From: JAJFFW01 sp039187035
Lineage (GTDB): Bacteria > Pseudomonadota > Alphaproteobacteria > Caulobacterales > Parvularculaceae
Direction: 5' to 3'
Length of the DNA stretch: 22,745 bases
Assembly (NCBI GenBank): GCA_039187035.1
Contig: JBCCZS010000028.1
Span: 1-22,745, forward strand
Notes under the pieces: generated by a model
Told to the model about the DNA's origin: nothing
Database searches by the model: none
The model's input: the letters and a program-made list of their open reading frames with translations, nothing else
Position numbers and translations under genes: made by a program
Shown: in pieces, positions 16,477 through 22,745 of the stretch
Position numbering within the stretch: position 1 is the first letter of the stretch
Layout of the letters: every line of letters begins with the position of its first letter

Positions 16477-16982
16477 GCGCGGCGGCGCCGGCGCGCGCGT
16501 GGGTTTTCGGCGACAATATTGATACGGACGTTCTCGCGCCGGGTCACTTAATGAAATTGGCGCCGGACGACTTGGCGCGCCATTGCCTCGAAGCGGTCAA
16601 CCCGGATTTCGCGCCGAACGTGCGGCCGGGCGACGTTCTCATCGCCGGGCGCAATTTCGGCCTCGGGTCCAGCCGCGAACAAGCGGCGGTGTCGCTTAAG
16701 CGCCTGGGGCTGAAGGCGGTGATCGCGCGGAGCTTTGCGCGGATTTTCTTCCGTAACGCGATCAATCTCGGCTTGCCTGCGTTCGCGTATGACGCCGATT
16801 TGCCGATCGCCGACGGCGACCCGATCGCCCTCGACGTCCCCGCCGGCCGCTTGGACATCGTCAATACCGGGGGTGTGGTCGCGTTGCCGGCGCTCGCGCC
16901 CGCTTTGACCGACATTCTCGACGCGGGCGGCCTGATGCCGCTGTTGGAACGGCGATTGAAAGCCGAGCGGTCGGCTACTTGA
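16473..16982 (+). CDS. Aconitase-family hydro-lyase, small (swivel) subunit, LeuD-like
   Basis: A 169-residue swivel-domain partner of the preceding large subunit. WVFGDNIDTDVLAPGH at residues 10-25, GRNFGLGSSREQAAVSL at about 59-75 and IARSFARIFFRNAINLGLP are the conserved substrate-binding segments; the NFGLGSSREQA loop sets specificity in this family. The start ATG overlaps the large-subunit stop (ATGA). Its length is normal for the single-domain small subunits of archaeal-type IPM isomerase, homoaconitase, maleate hydratase and dimethylmaleate hydratase. Its stop overlaps the convergent nitrilase-fold gene by 8 nt. Together the two genes encode one enzyme. Confidence 0.9.
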   Translation: MSAAAPARAWVFGDNIDTDVLAPGHLMKLAPDDLARHCLEAVNPDFAPNVRPGDVLIAGRNFGLGSSREQAAVSLKRLGLKAVIARSFARIFFRNAINLGLPAFAYDADLPIADGDPIALDVPAGRLDIVNTGGVVALPALAPALTDILDAGGLMPLLERRLKAERSAT

Positions 16983-18096
16983 CGAGGCCCCGTTTGGCGA
17001 GGTCGTCGATAACCGCTTGCTGATGGGCGATGGCGTCGGCGCGTTCGATCATCTTGCCGTCGGCCGTCCGGTTGGCTTTGGCGCGCGTTTCGCCGTATCC
17101 GGCCCGGAATGCGTCGAGCGGCAACCGGCTCATGAAATTCGACATCCCCGTGCGCCGCCGCGCCGAGCGCAGTCCGTCAAGGTCGATGACGGCGTTGGCG
17201 TTCATGGTTTCGCCCGGACCGGCTTCCGCGACGACGGCGCCTTTCCAGTCCACGATTTTCGACATGAGGTCGGTCGACGCGGTCGGCACGGGCGTTCCTT
17301 CGATGCCGGCGGAATTCGCCGATATGACGTAGGCGATATTTTCAAGCGCGCGCGCGCGTTTCGCGACGTCCTTGGGCGTCAGCCCCGGTGCGCCGACTTC
17401 CGACGTGGGGTGGAGAATAAGCTCGGCGCCTTTCAACCCGAGCATGCGCGCGACCTCCGGGTAGAGAATTTCTTCGCTCGCCACCGTCCCGATCCGGCCG
17501 ATTTCCGTATCGACGACGGGGAAGACGCCGTCCTCGCCATAGATCTTTAGATACTGGTCCCAGACGTCGTAGGGCGTCGGACTGTAAAGCGAGATCATCC
17601 GACGATAGCGCAGCACCGCCTCGCCCGATGGGGCGTAAACGACGTTGGCCTGGAAGTAGAGGTCGGGAAAATTCGCGTCGTTCTCATAATGGTTTGAGCA
17701 CAGATAAACGCCGAACGTCTTGGCGATCGCGGCGATTTGACCTTCGATCTCGCCGTCGACGTCGATTACGGCCTTGTCCTGCCATTCCTCGCGCGTTTCG
17801 CGAAGGGGAAAGCCCGTCATCCAGTATTCGGGCAGGACGACGAGGTTGAGGTCATAACCGTTGAAGCTTTTCAGAAAGCCTTTTGAGGCGGCGACCTGCC
17901 CTTTGACCCGGCCGACGGCGGCGAGCATGCGCGCGCGCGCGGCTTCGGCCGTTTTGTCTTGGTTGACCGCGTCGCAAACCGTTTGCAGCGCCAGTGCGCT
18001 AAAGCGTTCGCCGCCGGCGGCTTTCGCGTCGGACATAAGAACTCCCATCGCGCCCGCCCCGGCGAGGAGGCGGCGCCTGTCGATCATAACGCTCAT
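16975..18096 (-). CDS. Tat-targeted nitrilase-fold (carbon-nitrogen hydrolase) protein with altered catalytic residues
   Basis: A 373-residue nitrilase-superfamily protein, closest in layout to aliphatic amidases (YRRMISLYSPTPYDVW, then the KGAELILHPTSE segment). The N-terminus MSVMIDRRRLLAGAGAMGVL has a twin-arginine motif and a hydrophobic core, suggesting Tat export. The usual Glu-Lys-Cys triad is not intact: Glu90 (LPEYWMTG) is present, but the Lys position of YRK is Arg166 and the nucleophilic Cys position is Ser207 (IGTVASEEILYPE). The only two cysteines (positions 41 and 133) lie elsewhere. ATG 18096 is chosen because it overlaps the upstream stop (ATGA) and has GGAAGG 6 nt upstream. 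It is the last gene of the minus-strand operon. It may be a Ser-dependent variant, a non-catalytic homologue or a separate subfamily. Confidence 0.85.
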   Translation of the reverse strand: MSVMIDRRRLLAGAGAMGVLMSDAKAAGGERFSALALQTVCDAVNQDKTAEAARARMLAAVGRVKGQVAASKGFLKSFNGYDLNLVVLPEYWMTGFPLRETREEWQDKAVIDVDGEIEGQIAAIAKTFGVYLCSNHYENDANFPDLYFQANVVYAPSGEAVLRYRRMISLYSPTPYDVWDQYLKIYGEDGVFPVVDTEIGRIGTVASEEILYPEVARMLGLKGAELILHPTSEVGAPGLTPKDVAKRARALENIAYVISANSAGIEGTPVPTASTDLMSKIVDWKGAVVAEAGPGETMNANAVIDLDGLRSARRRTGMSNFMSRLPLDAFRAGYGETRAKANRTADGKMIERADAIAHQQAVIDDLAKRGLVK

Positions 18097-19022
18097 GCGC
18101 CGCCTTCCGTCGCGGCGAACGCGTTCACGATATCCGATGCCGGCGCGAGAAGGACGCCCTCCATCGCGCAAAGCGCATCCAGCAGATCTCGAACGGCGCG
18201 CAGGCGAAACGGCTGCCCGACGACGTATGGCGTCATCGTGAAGCCGAAGCACTGCGCGCCGCGGCGCGCGGCGTCCGCGTGCATATAGGCCGCCGCTTCG
18301 ACGATTTGGGCGCGCCACGCCTCTTCGTCGTGGTGCTTCACCGTCAATAGGGTGCGGTCGTCGAGTTCGTTGAGCAGCGGAAACGCGGCGAGGGGACCGG
18401 CGTCCGTCGTCATCGCCAGCGGCGCGAGGTCCGGTTCCCAGTCGAGACAGACGTCGAACCCCGCGCTACGGATCAGATCCGGCGTGCGGCGGCTCTGTTG
18501 GCGCGCCGGGCTCATCCACGCGCGCGGACTTAATCCGGCGGCCTCGAACGCCGAGCGGGTCTCGTCGACAAAACGCTTTTCGTCAGGTTCCGGAAGGCCG
18601 CCCCAATGGATATGATCCGTGCTAAGACCGTGCGCGGCGATCTCGTGGCCGGCGTCCCGAACCGCGTCGATCAACGGGCTGGCCCGGCCGATCAGCGCGG
18701 CGTTGACGGCGAACGTCGCCTTCACGTCGGCCTCCGCGAACGCCCTTAAAAGGCGGAAAGCGCCGACGCGGTTGCCGTAGTCGCGGACGGTGTAGTGGCG
18801 CAAGTCCGGGTACGGCGTCGCCATGGCCCCCGGATGGCGGAAGGGCTCGCCCGACGGCGTCAACGGAAACCATTCCAGCGGCACGACGATCGATGCGCCG
18901 ACTTGCGCGCCGCCGGGCAACGCCGCCTTTTCGCGCCCCGATGTCGGCCGCCAGGAATAGCGATCAATATCTTGGCCGTACCGCCGCTTCGCGTACGTCG
19001 TATAATCGTCGGGCAAGCTCAT
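18093..19022 (-). CDS. Polysaccharide-deacetylase-fold hydrolase (PuuE/cyclic-imide-hydrolase-like), paralogue 1
   Basis: A 309-residue NodB-fold protein without a signal peptide. GEPFRHPGAMATPYPDLRHY and the RDYGNRVGAFRLLRAF segment (residues 80-95) match the PuuE-allantoinase branch rather than chitin or peptidoglycan deacetylases. GHEIAAHGLSTDHIHW (125-140) carries His131 and nearby His137/His139, candidate metal ligands. Family members hydrolyse C-N bonds in small molecules such as allantoin and cyclic imides. The start ATG overlaps the upstream paralogue's stop (ATGA), and its own stop overlaps the nitrilase-fold start. The likely role is cytoplasmic ring-opening or deamidation of the pathway substrate. 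Confidence 0.87.
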   Translation of the reverse strand: MSLPDDYTTYAKRRYGQDIDRYSWRPTSGREKAALPGGAQVGASIVVPLEWFPLTPSGEPFRHPGAMATPYPDLRHYTVRDYGNRVGAFRLLRAFAEADVKATFAVNAALIGRASPLIDAVRDAGHEIAAHGLSTDHIHWGGLPEPDEKRFVDETRSAFEAAGLSPRAWMSPARQQSRRTPDLIRSAGFDVCLDWEPDLAPLAMTTDAGPLAAFPLLNELDDRTLLTVKHHDEEAWRAQIVEAAAYMHADAARRGAQCFGFTMTPYVVGQPFRLRAVRDLLDALCAMEGVLLAPASDIVNAFAATEGGA

Positions 19023-19969
19023 TGGGCCGCTCCGCCGTCAAAGCCGGTCCCCGGCCGGGTCATTCCGCGCCGGTCGATGTCGGCGAGCGCCGCGTCCCAA
19101 TAAGTCTCGCGGAAATAGCCGGCGATCTCGGCGCCGGTGGCGAACCAGACGTCCTCTTTGTGCGCCGTAACATGGCGCAGCGCGTCTTCGAACGCGCGGA
19201 CCCGGTGCGGTTGGCTCACCAAATAGGCGTGCAGCGGAATGCACATCACCGTCCCGCTTTCCGCGCCCTCTTCGAGAAGTTGGTCGAAATGACGTTTCAA
19301 AACGTCGGCGTAGCGCGTCGGCGTCATCGCGAGGGCGCCGTACGTAATGACGTCGTTGACTTCGAGCGAGTAGGGCAGGGAAGCGAGCTTTCCGCTTTTC
19401 GTCTTCAAGGGTTGCGGTTGGTCGTCCTGGAAGAGGTCGCACGAATACCAGAAGTCGTATTCGGCGATGAGGTCGAGCGTGCGCTCGGTATGCGTCAACG
19501 CCGGGGCTAGGTAGCCGCGAATGCGCTGGCCGGTCGCTTGTTCGACGGTGCGGATCGCATCCTCGATGACCGCGCGCTCTTGGGCTTCGGTCATATTGTA
19601 CGAATAGCGCGTATTATAAACGCCGTGGGAGAAAAACTCCCAATTGCGCTCCGTGCACGCTTCAATAATTTCCGGGCAGTGGTCGCACATGGCGATGTTC
19701 AGCGAAACCGATCCGCGCAAGGCGTAAGCGTCCAGGAGCTCCATCAGGCGCCAATGTCCAACGCGGTTGCCCCAATCGCGTTGGGAATAGCCGACGACGT
19801 CGGGCGTCGGTTTCGGCCAGCCGGGACGTGAAGGATTAACCGGCGGGTCGAATTCGTAAAACTCGATGTTCGGGGCGATCCAAAAAGCAAGCTTCTTGCC
19901 GTCGGGCCAAACGAACTTTGGGCGATCTTTATACGGCCAATAATCGTAAAGATTGGGGTCCGCCTGCAT
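19019..19969 (-). CDS. Polysaccharide-deacetylase-fold hydrolase (PuuE/cyclic-imide-hydrolase-like), paralogue 2
   Basis: A 316-residue NodB-fold protein with no signal peptide. SQRDWGNRVGHWRLMELLD (62-80) parallels the RDYGNRVG block of the neighbouring paralogue. WEFFSHGVYNTRYSYNM (110-126) supplies His115 of the metal site, and GYLAPALTHTERTLDL and FQDDQPQPLKTKSGKL are further landmarks of this small-molecule amidohydrolase subgroup. ATG 19969 is chosen because the family N-terminus (NLYDYWPYKDRPKF) starts there, with a weak AAGAGAAG upstream; the open frame reaches further up but overlaps the DUF1838-like gene. It follows that gene by 10 nt and overlaps the next by 4 nt. The marked divergence from paralogue 1 suggests different substrates or sequential steps. 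Confidence 0.87.
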   Translation of the reverse strand: MQADPNLYDYWPYKDRPKFVWPDGKKLAFWIAPNIEFYEFDPPVNPSRPGWPKPTPDVVGYSQRDWGNRVGHWRLMELLDAYALRGSVSLNIAMCDHCPEIIEACTERNWEFFSHGVYNTRYSYNMTEAQERAVIEDAIRTVEQATGQRIRGYLAPALTHTERTLDLIAEYDFWYSCDLFQDDQPQPLKTKSGKLASLPYSLEVNDVITYGALAMTPTRYADVLKRHFDQLLEEGAESGTVMCIPLHAYLVSQPHRVRAFEDALRHVTAHKEDVWFATGAEIAGYFRETYWDAALADIDRRGMTRPGTGFDGGAAQ

Positions 19970-19979
19970 GGGGCTTCTC

Positions 19980-20831
19980 TTAAAACCCTTGATCGCCGGC
20001 GTCGTCGTCGGGCGCCTGCAACGTGCGGATTTCGTCGAGCGAGGCGGGCGGTTCGCGCCACAGCGTATGGTTCGCCTCGATATGCTCACGCAGGCGTTCG
20101 GGGAGCTCGTCGAAACTGTCGACGCGCCAAGTGACGAGATGATAAATGGCCTTCCCGTCGGGGCTCTCTTTGGCGGCCCACGCCGGCAGGTCGCCGTAGC
20201 GCACCCAAGAGAGTTGATTGCGCGGCGTCGAGCGCGACCGGCGGTATCTCGGTTGGAAGAAAAAGTCGTAATTCTCAAAGGCTTCGACGCGCCGATCCGT
20301 TCCCGGAATGTCGATATCGAGATAAACGGGCGCCGTCACGACCAAGGTCTCGCCGATGCGTTTTGCGCTCATGTTCCCGGAGGGGCCGAGCCGGGTGACG
20401 CGCGGCGCGCGGCCTTGCTCGACATAGGTCTCGATCGCGTCGCCTTTCAGTTCGTACGTGATGAATTGGTAGGGATAGGCGATGGGCTCGACCGGCGCGC
20501 CGTCCCACTCGGTGAGGATCGCGTCGCTTTCCGGGTCTTTATAGAAATAGATCTTACGGTTGTATTGATGCGCTAGCGGACGGTCTTTTTCAGGCTTTGC
20601 GCTGCGGGCCGCATCGTAGCCTTCCATCCCGAACAGAAGCTCGCCGCTCGGGTAGGCCCTAATCGTTCCGACTGAATACCAATAGACCGGCTCGCCGTCG
20701 CCGACGCGGCCCGATACGAACGTGTCGAACGCGTCCTGATCGAATCCCTCGGCCGCGACGGGCGCGGCGCCCAGGAACGCTGCCGCGGCGACGGCCGTAA
20801 GCGGCATGAGAAAACGGTGCATAGGCTTCAT
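19980..20831 (-). CDS. Exported DUF1838-like protein of unknown function
   Basis: A 283-residue protein with a clear Sec signal peptide (MKPMHRFLMPLTAVAAAAFLGAA, with cleavage probably after PVAA). The mature part resembles the DUF1838 family: DTFVSGRVGDGEPVYWYSVG, YNRKIYFYKDPESDAILTEW, PVEPIAYPYQF and a Trp/Tyr/Phe-rich second half. The family has no established biochemical role that I can name. ATG 20831 is preferred because GAAGGGGA lies about 9 nt upstream; an in-frame ATG at 20840 lies too close to that site, and one at 20822 is also possible. The 29-nt gap after the isochorismatase gene and the 10-nt gap before the deacetylase gene place it within the operon. It could be a periplasmic binding or processing protein for the substrate. 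Confidence 0.65.
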   Translation of the reverse strand: MKPMHRFLMPLTAVAAAAFLGAAPVAAEGFDQDAFDTFVSGRVGDGEPVYWYSVGTIRAYPSGELLFGMEGYDAARSAKPEKDRPLAHQYNRKIYFYKDPESDAILTEWDGAPVEPIAYPYQFITYELKGDAIETYVEQGRAPRVTRLGPSGNMSAKRIGETLVVTAPVYLDIDIPGTDRRVEAFENYDFFFQPRYRRSRSTPRNQLSWVRYGDLPAWAAKESPDGKAIYHLVTWRVDSFDELPERLREHIEANHTLWREPPASLDEIRTLQAPDDDAGDQGF

Positions 20832-20860
20832 AGCGGACATTCCCCTTCGGTGCGCCGGGT

Positions 20861-21553
20861 CTAGCGGCGTGCGGCGAACCAATCGCGAACCTCGTCGACG
20901 TCGACGACGTCGGCGTATTTTAGTTGGAGGTCGGTCAAATTGGCGAAGTGATAGCTCTCGTGCTTGTCGGCGACGCATTGTTCGGGGACGATCGTACGGT
21001 ACCCGTGCGACAAACAATCGACGGCGGTCGCGCGGACGCAGCCGGACGTCGAGCCGCCGGTCAAGACGACGGTGTCGACTTTATGCCAGACGAGATAGCT
21101 TGCGAGCGGGCTTTCGAAAAACGCGCTCGGCATGCGTTTGGTGTAAACGAGGTCGACGTCCGCCTCGACGGCGCAGCGCGGGTCGAGTTGATGGCGCTCG
21201 GATCCGTATTTGATGTTCTGCAAGCTGTCCGGCGTATTCGTCCGAGTGCCCCATACGCCCGCGTCGCCGGCGTCGCGCTTATAGGCGACTTGGGTCCACA
21301 CGACAGGCATGTCGGCGCGGCGGGCGAGGTCTGAAATTTCGTTGATGTAGTCGATCTGCTTTGGATCGGTGACGTAGGCGGTTTTCGGGAAGAGGTCCGG
21401 CCGCGTGTAAGCCTGCTGCACGTCGATGTTCACGACGGCGAGTTTTTCCCCGAGGCCGAAGCGCGCGCGCGCCGGATTGGCTTTGACCTCGGCGTAGATT
21501 TCGCGCGCCGTTTTGCCTGGCGTCGCCATGGTCGGGTCGAATGTGAGCGTCAT
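20861..21553 (-). CDS. Isochorismatase-family cysteine hydrolase (amidohydrolase)
   Basis: A 230-residue isochorismatase-fold hydrolase with the Asp-Lys-Cys triad intact: Asp44 (VNIDVQQAYTRP), Lys139 (YTKRMPSAFFESPL) and Cys172 (TGGSTSGCVRATAVDC). The N-terminal extension and the QQAYTRPDLFP text fit the N-carbamoylsarcosine amidohydrolase/maleamate amidase branch, which cleaves small amides, rather than true isochorismatases. ATG 21553 has GGAGA 7 nt upstream; the open frame runs further back but has no supporting signal. It is the first gene of the minus-strand operon, divergent from the symporter, and probably performs the committed amide cleavage. The family is firm; the substrate is inferred. 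Confidence 0.9.
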   Translation of the reverse strand: MTLTFDPTMATPGKTAREIYAEVKANPARARFGLGEKLAVVNIDVQQAYTRPDLFPKTAYVTDPKQIDYINEISDLARRADMPVVWTQVAYKRDAGDAGVWGTRTNTPDSLQNIKYGSERHQLDPRCAVEADVDLVYTKRMPSAFFESPLASYLVWHKVDTVVLTGGSTSGCVRATAVDCLSHGYRTIVPEQCVADKHESYHFANLTDLQLKYADVVDVDEVRDWFAARR

Positions 21554-21582
21554 CGCGTGATCTCCGCAAATGATATATCTTT

Positions 21583-21610
21583 TTTGACGGCGCTGGTCGA
21601 CGGCGTCAAA
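21583..21610. promoter_or_regulatory. Imperfect 28-nt inverted repeat in the divergent region, candidate operator
   Basis: TTTGACG at 21583-21589 and CGTCAAA at 21604-21610 are perfect inverted arms, and the inner CG/CG bases also pair around one mismatch. The repeat lies in the 113-nt spacer between the divergent isochorismatase and symporter genes, beside the AT-rich GATATATC palindrome (21572-21579). It could bind a dimeric regulator controlling both units. Each arm contains TTGACG, so a -35 element reading in either direction is also possible. Confidence 0.4.
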
Positions 21611-21666
21611 GTAACGCGACAGTCGGTCGGCCAAAAGCGGCGGGCGGCGGGTAAGGCGACGACGAC

Positions 21667-22745
21667 ATGTCCGTAACCGGTCTGGTGCTCATTGTTTACA
21701 TGGCGGGCTTGTTGGGCGTCGGCTTTTGGGCGAGCCGGCGCGCGGCGACGCAGGAGGACTTTTTGCTCGGCGGCCGGTCAATCGGTCCGGTCGTTGCCGG
21801 CTTGGCCTACGCCGCGTCGACCTCTTCGGCATGGGTCTTGTTGGGGTTCACCGGGTTTGTGGCGACGGTCGGCGTCTCGGCGCTTTGGATCACGCCGGGC
21901 GTTATCGCCGGGTACGCCGCCGTTTGGTTGTGGATGGGGCCGTATTTGAATGCAGTTTCCCGAAGGCGCGGGTTTTTGACCGCGCTGGACGTTATCGCGG
22001 CGGACGCCGGGCCCGCGACGCGCGCCGTCAAAGCGACGGCCGCGCTGATGATTATGTTTTGCTTCGCGTTCTACATCGCGGCGCAGTTTCAGGGCGCGGG
22101 CGCGGCGCTTTCCGAAGCGTTTGCGATCGAGCGCCGAACCGCCGTCGTCGCCGGCGCGGCGGTCATTCTGGCGTACACGTTTCTTGGCGGGTTCTGGGCG
22201 GTCAGCCTGACCGACACGGTGCAGGGGGCGGCGATCCTTCTCATCGCGATCGTCTTGCCGCTTGCAGCTGCATCGGCGGCCGGCGGTTTGTCCGGCGTCG
22301 CGGCGGCGGTCGCCGACCAGCCGGGCGCTTTCGACGCGCCGTTCGGAGCCTACGCCGGTTGGTCCGCCTTCGGATTTTTTATCGGGATCAGCGCCGTCGG
22401 CTTCGGCGCCATGGGCCAGCCGCATCTGTTGACCTGGGTGATGGCCGTCAAAGACGACGCGGCGCGGTTGCAAGGCGCTGCCGTCGCGATCGGCTGGGGC
22501 GTGTTAGTCTACGCCGGCATGGCGGTGATCGCTTTGTCCGCGCGCGCCCTCGCCGAACCCGGCGCGCCGCTCGGCGAGCGCATCGTGTTCGATATGGCCC
22601 AAACGGCGTTGCCCGGTTTGCTCCCGGCGTTGGTCGCTGCGGCGATCCTCTCGGCCATCATGTCGACGGTGGACTCCCAACTCCTGGTCGCATCGGCGAC
22701 CGCAAGCCATGATCTCGGCCTCGCGCGAGCCGCGCCCGGGCGCGA
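21667..22745 (+). CDS. Sodium:solute symporter (SSS family), 3' end outside window
   Basis: The frame is open from ATG 21667 to the window end, giving about 359 residues of an integral-membrane transporter of the SSS/PutP type, which couples solute uptake to sodium. Visible hallmarks are DFLLGGRSIGPVVAGLAYAA at about residues 31-50, FLGGFWAVSLTDTVQG in the family's central signature, and AAILSAIMSTVDSQLLVASA near the right edge. The first hydrophobic helix (VTGLVLIVYMAGLLGVGFW) starts right at the N-terminus, and multiple further Ala/Gly/Val-rich helices follow. Upstream, AAGG about 9 nt before the ATG is a modest ribosome-binding site. It diverges from the isochorismatase operon, so it is a good candidate for importing the substrate of that operon. 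A longer plus-strand open frame in another phase is a shadow. Confidence 0.9.
   Translation, partial: MSVTGLVLIVYMAGLLGVGFWASRRAATQEDFLLGGRSIGPVVAGLAYAASTSSAWVLLGFTGFVATVGVSALWITPGVIAGYAAVWLWMGPYLNAVSRRRGFLTALDVIAADAGPATRAVKATAALMIMFCFAFYIAAQFQGAGAALSEAFAIERRTAVVAGAAVILAYTFLGGFWAVSLTDTVQGAAILLIAIVLPLAAASAAGGLSGVAAAVADQPGAFDAPFGAYAGWSAFGFFIGISAVGFGAMGQPHLLTWVMAVKDDAARLQGAAVAIGWGVLVYAGMAVIALSARALAEPGAPLGERIVFDMAQTALPGLLPALVAAAILSAIMSTVDSQLLVASATASHDLGLARAAPGR

Noticed and set aside
15160..16982. Leucine biosynthesis leuC/leuD
   Set aside because: No leuA or leuB is adjacent, the first cluster motif differs from the classical IGSCTN, and the neighbours are catabolic with a GntR regulator.
21726..22712. 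Plus-strand open frame of 328 codons at the right end
   Set aside because: It is out of phase with the SSS symporter frame, is Arg/Gly-rich with no membrane helices, and the symporter phase carries all the family motifs.
1..22745. CRISPR arrays, tRNA or rRNA genes, insertion sequences
   Set aside because: No regularly spaced repeats, cloverleaf-type sequences, transposase motifs or terminal inverted repeats were seen, and nearly all bases are taken up by protein-coding genes.

Overview
The window is a high-G+C bacterial chromosome segment packed with catabolic genes. I see no rRNA, tRNA, CRISPR array or insertion sequence. Gene content (CaiB/BaiF CoA-transferases, MaoC and CitE-type enzymes, two HutC/UTRA-type GntR regulators, a DUF1838-like protein, an SSS transporter) and short or overlapping gene junctions suggest a proteobacterium, most likely an alphaproteobacterium. 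No marker gene fixes the taxon.

Left block (2-4424, plus strand): the 3' end of a CitE-like CoA-ester lyase, a MaoC-like hydratase, an acyl-CoA dehydrogenase interrupted by one in-frame amber codon, and two tandem class III CoA-transferases. This set resembles operons for branched C5 dicarboxylates (itaconate/mesaconate/citramalate type). An isolated, probably exported agmatine-deiminase-family protein follows (4645-5709), flanked by AT-richer spacers.

Middle block (5917-16982): a class I CoA-transferase plus GntR regulator (minus) diverges from a plus-strand operon of two different MmgE/PrpD proteins, a PaaK-like CoA ligase and an amidase. Next, a second GntR regulator plus a crotonase-fold protein lacking both hydratase glutamates (minus) diverges from a two-subunit aconitase-family hydratase (LeuC/LeuD-like, plus).

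Right block (16975-22745): a minus-strand operon runs isochorismatase-type hydrolase, DUF1838-like exported protein, two polysaccharide-deacetylase-fold (PuuE/cyclic-imide-hydrolase-like) enzymes, and a Tat-type nitrilase-fold protein whose nucleophilic Cys position is Ser. It diverges from a sodium:solute symporter cut by the window end.

Taken together, the middle and right blocks read as an uptake and degradation route for an unidentified amide- or imide-bearing acid. In this inferred route the symporter imports the substrate, deacetylase-fold and isochorismatase enzymes cleave C-N bonds, the aconitase-family enzyme hydrates a maleate-like acid, MmgE/PrpD enzymes dehydrate or decarboxylate, CoA ligases/transferases activate the acid, and lyases finish. 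The individual family calls are well supported. The substrate and the single-pathway idea are inference.
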